Origin: Roseburia porci
GTDB lineage: Bacteria > Bacillota > Clostridia > Lachnospirales > Lachnospiraceae
Direction: 5' to 3'
Assembly: GCF_009695765.1 (NCBI RefSeq)
Contig: NZ_VUNI01000024.1
Location: forward strand, 1-45,625
Length of the DNA: 45,625 nucleotides
Part shown: piece after piece, positions 1-7,048 of the stretch
How the letters are laid out: every line of letters begins with the position of its first letter
How positions within the stretch are numbered: position 1 is the first letter of the stretch
Notes under the pieces: generated by a model
The model's input: the letters and a program-made list of their open reading frames with translations, nothing else
Database searches by the model: none
What the model was told of the DNA's origin: nothing
Made by a program: the position numbers and the translations under genes

Positions 1-77
1 AAACATGAAAAAAATGTAACAGCCGCATAGGATTCCATAATAGCCTTTCTTATGGGGTAAGGGGAATTATACACGTT

Positions 78-218
78 TTATGAAATATAACTACTGTTGT
101 ATCCATAATAAAAAGGACGCATGAAAACACGCCCTTTTAATACAGCAATCACTGCAAAACCTCTGCCTGCATCACCACTTCTTGAAGCTTCAACCGCAGC
201 ATTCATAGCAATAAGATT
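78..218 (-). pseudogene. Chemoreceptor (MCP) signalling-tip fragment
   Basis: Read on the minus strand, 218 to about 131 encodes NLIAMNAAVEASRSGDAGRG followed by FAVIA. This is the highly conserved hairpin tip of methyl-accepting chemotaxis proteins, which contacts CheA and CheW. The frame is closed by a stop just upstream, and after about 30 residues it drifts into unrelated sequence ending at 78. No start codon, ligand domain or membrane segment remains, so this is a relic. It shows that an MCP gene once lay here or was carried here in pieces. No other chemotaxis gene is present in the window. Confidence 0.7.
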
Positions 219-302
219 TTAAAAATAATGTCTCTGAAAAGTTACCTTTGTTGTGAATAGTGTTGTATAATTTGTAATTTGTCTTTATTTTTTTGTGAGA
301 AA

Positions 303-311
303 TGCTATAAT
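303..311 (+). promoter_or_regulatory. Probable extended -10 promoter of the SDR gene
   Basis: TATAAT at 306-311 is preceded by TG one base upstream, which is an extended -10 element. No good -35 box stands 17 bp upstream. It lies about 115 bp before the SDR start, in very AT-rich DNA, and a second TATAAT-like run occurs near 340. Otherwise 219-427 contains nothing I can assign. Confidence 0.45.
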
Positions 312-427
312 ATTCAGAGTGGGATGTCTCATTTTTATAATATAATTTGTATACTTAAAAATGCGATGGACAACCTATTTTATGTAACTGTTTGGTGATT
401 TGTAAGTATAATTTCAGGAGGTTTAGA

Positions 428-1231
428 ATGGAACGTTTAAAGGATAAGGTTATCATTGTAACAGGCTCAACAAGTGGAATTGGAATTGGGATTGCGAAGC
501 TTTGTGCTAAGGAAGCAGCTACAGTTGTCATTACGGGTCGTAATGTAGAGCGTGGACAGAAGGTGGTCGATGAAATTACAGCAGAGGGCGGCAAAGCATG
601 GTTCCACGCATTTGATTTGACGAATACAGATTCTATGCACAGCTTGATTACTGATGTTGCAGAGAAGTTTGGCCGCATCGATGTGTTAATTAATAATGCT
701 GCAGGAATGGGTATGAAGGATGGTCGTGTGGACGAGCTTAGCTTAGAAGAGTTTAACGCCGTGGTAGCAACCGATTTAGGTGGAACCTTCAACATGATTA
801 AGGAGGCTTTGCCAATCCTCATGAAGAATGAGAAAGGTGGCAATATTATCAATATTGGTTCTATGGCGAGTGTTGCTGGAGATCTGGGAACAATTGCTTA
901 TGCCTGTGCCAAAGCGGGAGTTGATAAGCTGACGGAATATGTGGCTTGTATGTATGGTCCAAGTGGAATCCGTTGTAATTGTGTTCGGCCGGGACTGATT
1001 GTCACACCACAGAATGAGGCTCGTATTCCGGATGCATTAAAGGATATTTTCCTTTCTAACATTCTTGGCAAGCGCTATGGTAATCCGGAGGATATCGGTC
1101 ATCTTTGTGTTTACCTTGCAAGCGATGAGGCAGAGTATATGAATGGACAGGTACTTACCTGTGATGGTGGTCTTAATTCACATACACCTACCGTTGCACA
1201 GTTTAGACAGATGGCAAGTCGCACTTGGTAA
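428..1231 (+). CDS. SDR-family NAD(P)-dependent oxidoreductase
   Basis: This 267-aa classical short-chain dehydrogenase/reductase is a cytosolic enzyme that interconverts an alcohol and a ketone using NAD(P). The cofactor motif is TGSTSGIG (residues 12-19), NNAAG is at 89-93, and the catalytic triad is Ser145, Tyr158 and Lys162 (YACAK). The C-terminal VLTCDGG is also typical. I chose the ATG at 428 because AGGAGG stands at 416-421. An in-frame codon at 392 would add 12 residues and has no ribosome site. The substrate cannot be read from sequence: a hydroxysteroid/bile-acid role is possible for gut members of this family but unproven. The gene stands alone, upstream of rubrerythrin with a gap of about 145 bp. 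Confidence 0.9.
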   Translation: MERLKDKVIIVTGSTSGIGIGIAKLCAKEAATVVITGRNVERGQKVVDEITAEGGKAWFHAFDLTNTDSMHSLITDVAEKFGRIDVLINNAAGMGMKDGRVDELSLEEFNAVVATDLGGTFNMIKEALPILMKNEKGGNIINIGSMASVAGDLGTIAYACAKAGVDKLTEYVACMYGPSGIRCNCVRPGLIVTPQNEARIPDALKDIFLSNILGKRYGNPEDIGHLCVYLASDEAEYMNGQVLTCDGGLNSHTPTVAQFRQMASRTW

Positions 1232-1375
1232 AACATAGTATATAGAAAGTAAACGATTCAGATACCAAAATAGGATTCACACTAAAGCCTGTTTGAATAC
1301 AAGCTGGTTAAGAAGTTGAATCGTCTTAGCTCTGAACAGTTTAAAAATAAGAAAGTAGAAAGCAGGAGGTTTTTT

Positions 1376-1915
1376 ATGGCTAACAAGTATGCAGGAACAA
1401 AGACAGAAAAGAATTTATGGGAAGCATTTGCAGGTGAATCACAGGCAAGAAATAAGTACACATATTTTGCTTCGGTTGCAAAAAAAGCAGGGTATGAGCA
1501 GATCGCTGCATTGTTCTTAAAGACAGCAGAGAATGAGAAGGAGCATGCCAAGCTTTGGTTTAAAGCACTCGGAGAGTTGGGTGATACGCCTGAGAATCTT
1601 TTGCATGCTGCACAAGGCGAGAATGCTGAGTGGACAGATATGTATGACAGAATGGCTAAAGAAGCAGATGAAGAAGGATTTCCGGAATTGGCAGCACAGT
1701 TTAGAGGTGTTGCAGCGATTGAGAAAATGCATGAGGAAAGATATCGTGCTCTCCTTCACAATGTGGAAGCAATGGAAGTGTTTAAAAAGAGTGGAGTTAC
1801 GATGTGGGAGTGCAGAAACTGTGGTCATGTTGTAGTTGGACTGGAAGCTCCGGAGGTTTGCCCGGTTTGTAATCATCCACAGGCGTTCTTTGAAGTAAGA
1901 CAAGAGAACTATTAA
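1376..1915 (+). CDS. rbr: Rubrerythrin
   Basis: This 179-aa cytosolic non-haem iron protein reduces hydrogen peroxide in anaerobes, using rubredoxin/NADH electrons. The N-terminal ferritin-like four-helix domain carries the di-iron ligands in FAGESQA (near residue 20) and ENEKEHA (near residue 53), with further Glu/His residues in IEKMHEE. The C-terminal rubredoxin domain binds one Fe through CRNC and CPVC pairs. Full family length. The start at 1376 has an AGGAGG about 8 bp upstream; the longer reading from 1316 lacks one. A strong hairpin follows the gene, so it is probably monocistronic. Confidence 0.97.
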   Translation: MANKYAGTKTEKNLWEAFAGESQARNKYTYFASVAKKAGYEQIAALFLKTAENEKEHAKLWFKALGELGDTPENLLHAAQGENAEWTDMYDRMAKEADEEGFPELAAQFRGVAAIEKMHEERYRALLHNVEAMEVFKKSGVTMWECRNCGHVVVGLEAPEVCPVCNHPQAFFEVRQENY

Positions 1916-1939
1916 TTCGTTATTGAATCAGATTAGACC

Positions 1940-1988
1940 AATTACCATTCTTAGAATGCCTGCATTCAAAAGAATGGTAATTCTATTA
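1940..1988 (+). terminator. Terminator after rubrerythrin
   Basis: A 13-bp perfect stem pairs 1940-1952 with 1970-1982 (AATTACCATTCTT and its complement), and a nested GAATGC/GCATTC stem lies in the loop. It is followed by a short T-rich run. Confidence 0.75.
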
Positions 1989-2070
1989 TGGAGTAATAAT
2001 TATGTTTGCAATAGTATTTTGCGAATGAAGGCTTTAGTAACATGATTTATAATTATGGGGAATAAGGAAA

Positions 2071-2436
2071 ATGGATAGACCGGCAGTTTTAATTGTAGAT
2101 GATATGGAAGTTAACCGCGATATTTTAAGCTTTTATTTCCGCAAAGAGTATACTGTTTTAGAGGCGGCGGATGGGGAAGAGGCAATTGATACCATCAAAA
2201 AATATACAGATAGGATTGCTCTCGTTTTTTTGGATTTTTATATGCCGGGGAAAAGTGGACTCGATGTTCTTTCGTTTATGCAAACGGACAATTATAATAT
2301 ACCAGTCATTATGGTTACCGGTGAACCGGATAATGAGCTTGAAAAGCAAGCTTTTGCTCTTGGTGCGGTAGATATTATTTATAAACCTTTTGACCCTGAT
2401 GTTGTTTATGGTTTCGCTTCTAAGTATATTCAATGA
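2071..2436 (+). CDS. Stand-alone response-regulator receiver protein
   Basis: This 121-aa CheY-like receiver domain has no output domain. All phosphotransfer residues are present: Asp10/Asp11 (IVDDM), phospho-acceptor Asp55 (FLDFYMPG), Thr83 (VTGE) and Lys105 (YKPF). The opening resembles receivers that normally head longer GGDEF/EAL or HD-GYP proteins, and the frame stops directly after the last receiver helix (FASKYIQ). It may therefore be the surviving head of a truncated regulator rather than a true single-domain protein. Its ribosome site is weak (GGGGAATAAGG). No sensor kinase is adjacent, and the next sequence is a gene fragment, which favours the truncation view. Confidence 0.8.
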   Translation: MDRPAVLIVDDMEVNRDILSFYFRKEYTVLEAADGEEAIDTIKKYTDRIALVFLDFYMPGKSGLDVLSFMQTDNYNIPVIMVTGEPDNELEKQAFALGAVDIIYKPFDPDVVYGFASKYIQ

Positions 2437-2495
2437 TAGGAAACTGAAAGAATAATTTAGTTTTACAAATAGTATTAACGCCTTTTCACACATAA

Positions 2496-2807
2496 AAAGA
2501 ACCTATTATTATTGATCAGCCTGAGGATGACTTGGACACAAAAAATATTACTGATTTTATTGTAAAAGGAATTAATGAAAAGAAACAAAGTCAGCAAATT
2601 ATTGTGGTAACACATAATCCCAATATTGTTGTGAATACAAATTCAGAACAAGTGATTCATATGGAATTTGCAGGTGGAGAAATAAATGCATCTCATTCAG
2701 GTGCTTTACAAGATTTTGAGATAAGAGATGCTATATGTGATGTAATGGAAGGAGGAAGAGAGGCTTTGGAGAGCAGATATTATAGAATTACTAAAGCTCT
2801 TGAATAG
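2496..2807 (+). pseudogene. C-terminal remnant of a TrlF-like AAA ATPase
   Basis: The frame opens after a stop at 2493 and reads EPIIIDQPEDDLDTKN, a Walker B/D-loop block of SMC/ABC-like ATPases. QQIIVVTHNPNIVV follows (the switch-His region), then the tail MEGGREALESRYYRITKAL. About 100 residues remain; the Walker A half and any N-terminal nuclease or PHP domain are gone. The sequence style matches the 3' end of TrlF/OLD-like large ATPases, several of which sit in phage-defence loci. That assignment comes from motif memory, not a search. No start codon has a ribosome site. It lies directly upstream of the type III toxin-antitoxin locus. Confidence 0.75.
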
Positions 2808-2847
2808 GAAGAAAAAGTAACGCATATTCGCATATTTAAAATTTTTA

Positions 2848-2876
2848 TTGATTTTTGCGACAGAACTGCATATAAT
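2848..2876 (+). promoter_or_regulatory. Promoter of the type III antitoxin RNA
   Basis: The -35 box TTGATT (2848-2853) and a perfect -10 TATAAT (2871-2876) are separated by 17 bp. Transcription should begin near 2883, just before a small hairpin (GAGCAAA/TTTGCTC, 2883-2900) and the 36-nt repeats. Confidence 0.75.
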
Positions 2877-2901
2877 ATAAGTGAGCAAAGAAATTTGCTC
2901 G

Positions 2902-3009
2902 ATTTAAGTGCGTTGCTACTTTGAGTGCAAACCTTTAATTTAAGTGCTTCACTACTTTGAATGTGAACCTTTAATTTAAGTGCTTCGCAGCTTAAAATGC
3001 GAATCGTTA
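2902..3009 (+). ncRNA. toxI: ToxI-type antitoxin RNA: three tandem 36-nt repeats
   Basis: Three contiguous units start at 2902, 2938 and 2974, each exactly 36 nt and opening ATTTAAGTGC. Units 1 and 2 agree at 30/36 positions and units 2 and 3 at 28/36. Each unit can fold locally; in unit 3, TTTAAGTGC pairs with GCA-CTTAAA around a bulge. Type III antitoxins are tandem RNA repeats of about 34-45 nt. The cognate toxin cleaves them into monomers, and those pseudoknots inhibit it. The promoter upstream, terminator downstream and ToxN-family gene 57 bp further on match that layout. Repeat phase at the processed ends is unknown. Confidence 0.85.
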
Positions 3010-3015
3010 ATTTTC

Positions 3016-3048
3016 AGGGAGATAAGCATCTTATCTCCCTGTTTTGTT
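3016..3048 (+). terminator. Terminator between antitoxin repeats and toxin gene
   Basis: A perfect 11-bp stem pairs AGGGAGATAAG (3016-3026) with 3030-3040 around a CAT loop, followed by GTTTTGTT. In type III systems a leaky terminator here sets a high antitoxin-to-toxin ratio. The toxin ribosome site GGAGG (3056-3060) follows at once. Confidence 0.85.
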
Positions 3049-3066
3049 ATACTATGGAGGATATAA

Positions 3067-3582
3067 ATGGATTTTTACCGCATAAACGAGGAGTATAATA
3101 AATTTCTCCAAAGATACGAAAAGGAAAAAAGAGGAGTTACGAAAGTACCGAATATCCGGTATACAGACCGTAATAAGTTTGCATTTGGTGCTGTTATGCA
3201 AGTAAATGGGATGAATTATTATGTGTCTGTATCATCTTTTGATAAGAAGCAGGAGGCGAACATTTTGATTCGTGTTCCGGGAGATGAAAAAGAAGTGAAA
3301 GGCTCTTTGCGCTTTAATTATATGGTTCCGGTTCCGGATGAATGTATTGAAAAATTGGTGATCAAAGATGTTGAGGATGAGAAATATAGACTATTGTTAA
3401 ATAAAGAATATCAGTTTTGTATGAACAATGCAGAGCGAATTCATAAGAAGGCTAATAAAATATATGAGATGGTTACAACAAACCGTAAGCAGATTTTAAC
3501 CGACAATAGCTGTGCATTTCATATTTTAGAGGATGGGTGCCGGGAGTACATAGAGAAATATCTGAGGAGTGATTCGAAGTAA
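3067..3582 (+). CDS. toxN: Type III toxin-antitoxin toxin, ToxN/AbiQ family endoribonuclease
   Basis: This 171-aa cytosolic protein aligns by eye along its length with ToxN. FYRI (residues 3-6) matches the ToxN opening. FGAVMQVNGMNYYVSVSS with KK (41-61) matches the GIVLEI-Y-PL-TS-KK core, with Ser56-Ser57 at the active-site position. LRFNYMVPVP matches LKFMIPI, then come the Gln-Phe helix (EYQFCMNNAERIHKKANKIYEMV) and CAFHILEDGCREY. Family members cut mRNA and their own antitoxin RNA at A-rich sites and cause abortive phage infection or plasmid maintenance. RBS GGAGG sits 6 bp before the ATG. The gene appears intact. Family assignment rests on recalled sequence, supported independently by the upstream repeats. 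Confidence 0.88.
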   Translation: MDFYRINEEYNKFLQRYEKEKRGVTKVPNIRYTDRNKFAFGAVMQVNGMNYYVSVSSFDKKQEANILIRVPGDEKEVKGSLRFNYMVPVPDECIEKLVIKDVEDEKYRLLLNKEYQFCMNNAERIHKKANKIYEMVTTNRKQILTDNSCAFHILEDGCREYIEKYLRSDSK

Positions 3583-4011
3583 TAATGATTGCAAAATGCT
3601 TGCAAAAAGTGCCAAAACGATAAAGAATGCATAGAATATTAAGAATAATAATACAAAATATAGCAATATATAATTTGATAGACATAATATATAGTTGCCA
3701 AAATCGAGTTTGAGTAGACCTGAAGTGGTTTAGAGGTTGGTATAACAAATCAAGTATTTTTAAGGCTTGAAATCATGTTAAGAAAACATGATTTCAGGCC
3801 TTTTTTGTGTCGTGATACGATTATGATACTGTTTTTCTCAAAAAACTGTATCGGAATTATTCCAGAATAAAGTCCAAATCTGTTTTTCATCTTTTATTTT
3901 CCACAAATTATATAATTTCAAACTTTTTTTGCTCTCGTTTAGTAATGGGGATTTTTTCAACCCAAATGTATTACGTAACAAGAAATAGTACGTAAGCGGA
4001 GGGCAAAAAAT
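3583..4011. other. Intergenic region between toxin and excisionase
   Basis: This gap of about 430 bp has no credible gene. It holds the terminator at 3762-3806 and an imperfect hairpin around 3825-3855. Just before the excisionase gene, two copies of ACGTAA occur (about 3972-3996), possibly recombinase or excisionase binding sites. No clear attachment-site core could be identified. Confidence 0.5.
3762..3806 (+). terminator. Intrinsic terminator downstream of the toxin
   Basis: A 16-bp stem pairs 3762-3777 with 3787-3802, with one G-U pair and a 9-nt loop. It ends in a run of T residues (TTTTTTG). Confidence 0.85.
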
Positions 4012-4227
4012 ATGTTTGAATGCAGAACGTTTATATCAGTAAAAGAGATCTGTCAGGTATTGAGTGTTTCCGAATCAAAGTCATATGCAATCGTTCGTGA
4101 CTTAAATAAGGAACTTTCTGATAAAGGCTACATGGTAATCCCGGGTAGAGTAAGCAGAAAGTATTTCGAAGAAAGATTCTACGGAGTTGATTCATTTGAA
4201 AAGGAGGACGAAGATGGCAGTTTATAA
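4012..4227 (+). CDS. Excisionase-like helix-turn-helix protein
   Basis: This 71-aa DNA-binding protein contains a MerR/Xis-type winged helix: FISVKEICQVLSVSESKSYAIV is helix-turn-helix and GYMVIPGRVSRKYFEER is the wing. Such proteins sit immediately before tyrosine integrases in Firmicute integrative elements and act as recombination directionality factors. Its end overlaps the integrase start by 14 bp (4214-4227), which implies translational coupling. RBS GGAGGG precedes the ATG. The gene itself seems whole, although its partner is broken. Confidence 0.8.
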   Translation: MFECRTFISVKEICQVLSVSESKSYAIVRDLNKELSDKGYMVIPGRVSRKYFEERFYGVDSFEKEDEDGSL

Positions 4228-4927
4228 AGATAAGAAGAGAGGCACTTGGTATGTGTCGTTGTATTACACCGACTGGACAGGCAAGCAGCAGAGAAAATTA
4301 AAGCGTGGCTTCTCGACTAAAAAGGAAGCACAGGACTGGGAACGTCATTTTTCATTGGAAAAGGCCAGTAGCCTTGATATGACCTTTGGGGATTTTTACA
4401 AACGCTATACCGATGATGTAAAGCCAAAGCTTAGAGAGAATACGTGGAAGTCCAAAGAATATGTAATCGAGTTAAAGATACTACCGTATTTTAAAGATTT
4501 GGTAATGCGTGAGATTACACCGAGAGATGTTATTGCTTGGCAAAACGAGATGCGTAAGTGTGAGTCGCAGGATGGTGAAAAATACAAAGGAACCTATCTT
4601 AGGAAGATGCAGGCGGAACTTTCAGCCATATTCAATCATGCGGTGAAGTATTACGAACTGCCAAAGAATCCGGCTGTAATTGCTGGTCCACTTGGACAAC
4701 ACCATGCAGATGAAATGCTTTTTTGGACAAAGGAAGAGTATATGCGCTTCATTCCCGAGGTCGCGAATAAAACCTATTCCTATATGGCATTTGAGCTTTT
4801 GTATTGGTGTGGGATCCGAATTGGTGAACTGATGGCTTTAACTCCTGCGGATTTTGATTTCGATAAGAATAAGCTATCTATCCATCCATGTATGACAATA
4901 TGGATATGGATGAGGTGGCTGGGTTAG
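4214..4927 (+). pseudogene. Tyrosine integrase, C-terminally truncated
   Basis: The sequence shows an AP2-like/SAM-like arm-binding N-terminus (GTWYVSLYYTDWTGKQ...), a core-binding domain (TFGDFYKRY... to FNHAVKYYELPKNP) and the start of the catalytic domain with the first catalytic Arg (CGIRIGEL, Arg202). After residue 223 the frame runs into unrelated sequence (HPCMTIWIWMRWLG). The remaining 150 or so residues, with the HxxR motif and nucleophilic Tyr, are absent. The true start is the ATG at 4214, with AAGGAGG 7 bp upstream. A fragment from another frame, YDNMDMDEVAGLVIGAIRQR (4891-4980), follows, so a deletion near 4880-4890 joined two genes. The element can no longer excise itself. Confidence 0.88.
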
Positions 4928-4980
4928 TTATTGGTGCTATCCGTCAGAGAGATAGCAAACAATCCTCTGAGTTAATATAA
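4891..4980 (+). pseudogene. C-terminal scrap of an unidentified element gene
   Basis: In a frame different from the integrase, 29 residues ending QRDSKQSSELI and a stop read like a coding tail directly after the deletion joint. I cannot assign a family. It probably marks the far side of the deletion that removed the integrase catalytic domain and the element cargo. Confidence 0.4.
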
Positions 4981-4988
4981 ATCAAAAT

Positions 4989-5024
4989 AGTAGGCTGGAG
5001 TTGTGTGTGCTTCAGCCTATTATT
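4989..5024 (+). terminator. Probable terminator at element remnant
   Basis: TAGGCTGGAG and CTTCAGCCTA pair (one G-U) around a 9-nt loop. TATTATT follows. Confidence 0.6.
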
Positions 5025-5125
5025 ATGCCCGTAAGTAGATACAAATTCTTTGAGATAATTTATGTGCTACAAAGTCTTTAAGGTACTTATCCAATTGAGA
5101 GCATTTTTGCCATCATGAAAACTGA

Positions 5126-5251
5126 TTTAGCTCAAGTAATCTTGCAGACCTTGTAACCCGTGTGTTTGATTTAGTGCATCCAGTACCTGTAGTTGCTGTA
5201 AATGAGTTTGTTCAGGATATTTTGAGGTGCTTTGGGGTACTGATGCCTTAA
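5126..5251 (+). pseudogene. Short coding relic, unknown family
   Basis: An open stretch after a stop reads SSSNLADLVTRVFDLVHP followed by VPVVAVNEFVQDILRCFG and ends VLMP. It looks protein-like but has no start or ribosome site. Between 5025 and 5125 I see nothing else. I do not recognise the family. Confidence 0.3.
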
Positions 5252-5260
5252 AACATTTTC

Positions 5261-5288
5261 TTGACAAAGTAAAAATGAGAGGTATCAT
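5261..5288 (+). promoter_or_regulatory. Promoter of the 55-aa ORF
   Basis: Consensus -35 TTGACA (5261-5266), a 16-bp spacer and -10 TATCAT (5283-5288). It lies 32 bp before the ATG at 5321. Confidence 0.55.
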
Positions 5289-5320
5289 ACACCTACTTGG
5301 ATGAGAGGGGAGTGTAAAAT

Positions 5321-5488
5321 ATGCAGGAGTCTATTGATAAAATTAAAGGTGCAGCAGCAATTATTCAGAACATGGTCAGCACAGATGAAGAAGTAGTATA
5401 TAATGATTTAGCTTTGTTTTTTACTGCCAAGCTACTGTATGAAGCTATTGATGAATTGGAAGAGTTTTTGAGTAAGCAGAAAGATTGA
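5321..5488 (+). CDS. Small hypothetical protein, 55 aa
   Basis: This short frame begins at ATG 5321 after a purine-rich site (GAGGGGAGTG) and a good promoter. It encodes MQESIDKIKGAAAIIQNM, then an acidic amphipathic remainder ending EELEEFLSKQKD-like. It is predicted soluble, largely helical, with no cysteine or membrane segment. No family is recognised. Its position among element debris suggests an accessory gene, perhaps a small regulator or antitoxin-like partner, but nothing in the sequence proves a function. Confidence 0.55.
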   Translation: MQESIDKIKGAAAIIQNMVSTDEEVVYNDLALFFTAKLLYEAIDELEEFLSKQKD

Positions 5489-5564
5489 AAGTATTAGGGG
5501 TAGTTTTTTTATAGGTTCTCATGATATAATGTGTAAGACAAATTTGAATTTTGCGAGGTATATT

Positions 5565-6122
5565 ATGAAGAAACTTTTACTTATTATGGGAGATTTGGCA
5601 ACAGGAAAATCTACTTTTGCAAATATTCTTTCAAAAAGATATGATACAAATGTATTTTTTAAGGATTCAATCAAAGAAGTGTTAGGAGATACAATTGGAT
5701 TCTCAAATAGAGAAGAAAATAAGAAATTATCAAGAGCAACAATGGAATTAATGTTCTTTATCTTTTCAGAGTTTGAAAAACTAGATAAGAATCTCATTTT
5801 GGAATCAAACTTTCATACTATAGAATTGGAAACATTACACAAAATGGCATATGAAAAAAACTATGAGGTGCTTACCCTTGTTCTTCGTGGAGATGTTGAG
5901 ATTTTACATAAGCGATATTTAAATCGAATGCATAATGAGAATAGGCATCCCGTACATTTAAGTACAACATTAGATGTTTTTGACGATTTTAGAAGATATA
6001 CTGAATATTCGAGAAGTGAAAAAATTCTTGGTAATACAATAGATATTAATGCAAATGATTTTTCATATCAAACAAACATAGATGTTTTAGAAAAAATAGA
6101 CCAATTTATGAGAGATTGCTAA
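5565..6122 (+). CDS. P-loop kinase-like ATP-binding protein
   Basis: This 185-aa protein carries a Walker A motif, GDLATGKST (residues 9-17), right after an N-terminal beta strand. A basic 'lid' LHKRYLNRMHNENRHP follows later, which is the layout of small-molecule kinases of the zeta-toxin/chloramphenicol-phosphotransferase/shikimate-kinase type. The substrate is unknown. I start at ATG 5565 (GAGGT 7 bp upstream); the frame is open back to 5529 without a ribosome site. The next gene begins 27 bp after its stop, so the two are probably co-transcribed. It may be a resistance or nucleotide-metabolism cargo gene of the decayed element. Confidence 0.75.
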   Translation: MKKLLLIMGDLATGKSTFANILSKRYDTNVFFKDSIKEVLGDTIGFSNREENKKLSRATMELMFFIFSEFEKLDKNLILESNFHTIELETLHKMAYEKNYEVLTLVLRGDVEILHKRYLNRMHNENRHPVHLSTTLDVFDDFRRYTEYSRSEKILGNTIDINANDFSYQTNIDVLEKIDQFMRDC

Positions 6123-6148
6123 CCCTCAATTTGTGGAGGTGTGATAGG

Positions 6149-6520
6149 GTGATAATAGAAATCAAAAAGATAGACCGCGATTTTTCAATTTGTAAAGTTA
6201 CGGAAATTTCTGAAAAGATGCTAACGGAAGAGTACTGTTTTGTTGGAAAAACGGACGAAGAACTGTCGCTTGTTTGCCTAACGTCAAAGGTTCCCCAAAA
6301 TACAATAGAACGTGAGGACGGCTGGAAAGCATTTAGAATTCAAGGAATATTGGACTTTTCTCTAATAGGAATTCTGGCACCAATAGCAAACATTTTAGCC
6401 GAAAATAAAATAGGTATTTTTGCTGTATCAACCTACAATACAGATTATATTCTTGTAAAGCAGGAGAATTTTGAAAAAGCAGCTACTCTTCTTGCAGATA
6501 ATGGATATTCGATTACATAG
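6149..6520 (+). CDS. ACT-domain (CASTOR/POLLUX-type) protein
   Basis: This 123-aa cytosolic protein has an N-terminal beta-rich half and a C-terminal ACT-like half (DFSLIGILAPIANILAENKIGIFAVSTYNTDYILV, then a KAATLL helix). The family is usually annotated as 'ACT domain-containing protein' and may bind amino acids; its role is not established. The GTG at 6149 is chosen because GGAGGT lies 9 bp upstream. The frame is open from 6116 but overlaps the preceding kinase gene. Length agrees with the family. Confidence 0.75.
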   Translation: MIIEIKKIDRDFSICKVTEISEKMLTEEYCFVGKTDEELSLVCLTSKVPQNTIEREDGWKAFRIQGILDFSLIGILAPIANILAENKIGIFAVSTYNTDYILVKQENFEKAATLLADNGYSIT

Positions 6521-6625
6521 GGCAAAGTTACTTAGTTGACAAACCCCAGTTTGACGTTTCGATAAACCCCAATATGCAGAATAAGATGTTTAAGAGTGGC
6601 AAAATTAAGTAAGGTAGAATATGAT

Positions 6626-6859
6626 ATGCTTTCATTTTTGGGTGTGCTTATATGGATTTGATTTTTTATATTTCTTATAGTTGGTGATTTGTTTCTGGCA
6701 GTTAAATGGTTATTCTGTCATGGCAAGAGGAATTGCTTAAACACTCAATGTCCTATCCGTAGTAAGTGCAGTCAGGCAGGTCAGACAGAAGAAGAGAAAG
6801 CTATTATGCTTGCAAGGATAAATCAGTTATTAGCTGAGTTGGAACAACAAAATATGTAG
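6626..6859 (+). pseudogene. Small membrane/Cys-rich protein interrupted by TGA
   Basis: A 78-codon frame reads MLSFLGVLIWI, a TGA at 6659-6661, then FFIFLIVGDLFLAVKWLFCH and a soluble tail with four Cys (FCHGKRNC..QCPIRSKC) ending LLAELEQQNM. The TGA falls inside what would be one continuous hydrophobic segment, so a single base change from TGG, CGA or similar is likely. The Cys pattern could bind metal. Alternatively, translation restarts at a downstream TTG. The stretch 6521-6625 before it has no feature I can name. Confidence 0.5.
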
Positions 6860-7048
6860 TATGCTTTAGAGCGTTTATCCAGTCTGGGGTAGATGCTCTT
6901 TTCTTTTGCTCATTTCTTTCAATTTCCTCCAAGACACGCAAAGATTCTGATGTTTTTTATTGAGATGATTTTTAATTATATGAGATGACTTGCAAATATC
7001 TAAGCTGATGGTAAAATGACATCATTTCAAAAATAGGAGGTGTCGACC

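Noticed and set aside
355-852. Minus-strand 165-aa frame over the SDR gene
   Set aside because: It lies wholly opposite a well-supported gene and shows no family motif or ribosome site.
428-1231. Bile-acid hydroxysteroid dehydrogenase
   Set aside because: The SDR fold and catalytic residues fit, but I cannot match the sequence to a characterised HSDH, so only the general family is called.
2902-3009. CRISPR-like short repeats
   Set aside because: The three 36-nt units are directly contiguous with no spacers, and no cas gene is near. The toxin gene downstream explains them better.
5529-5564. Longer start for the P-loop kinase
   Set aside because: The extra 12 residues lack a ribosome site, and the P-loop normally follows within 10 residues of the start.
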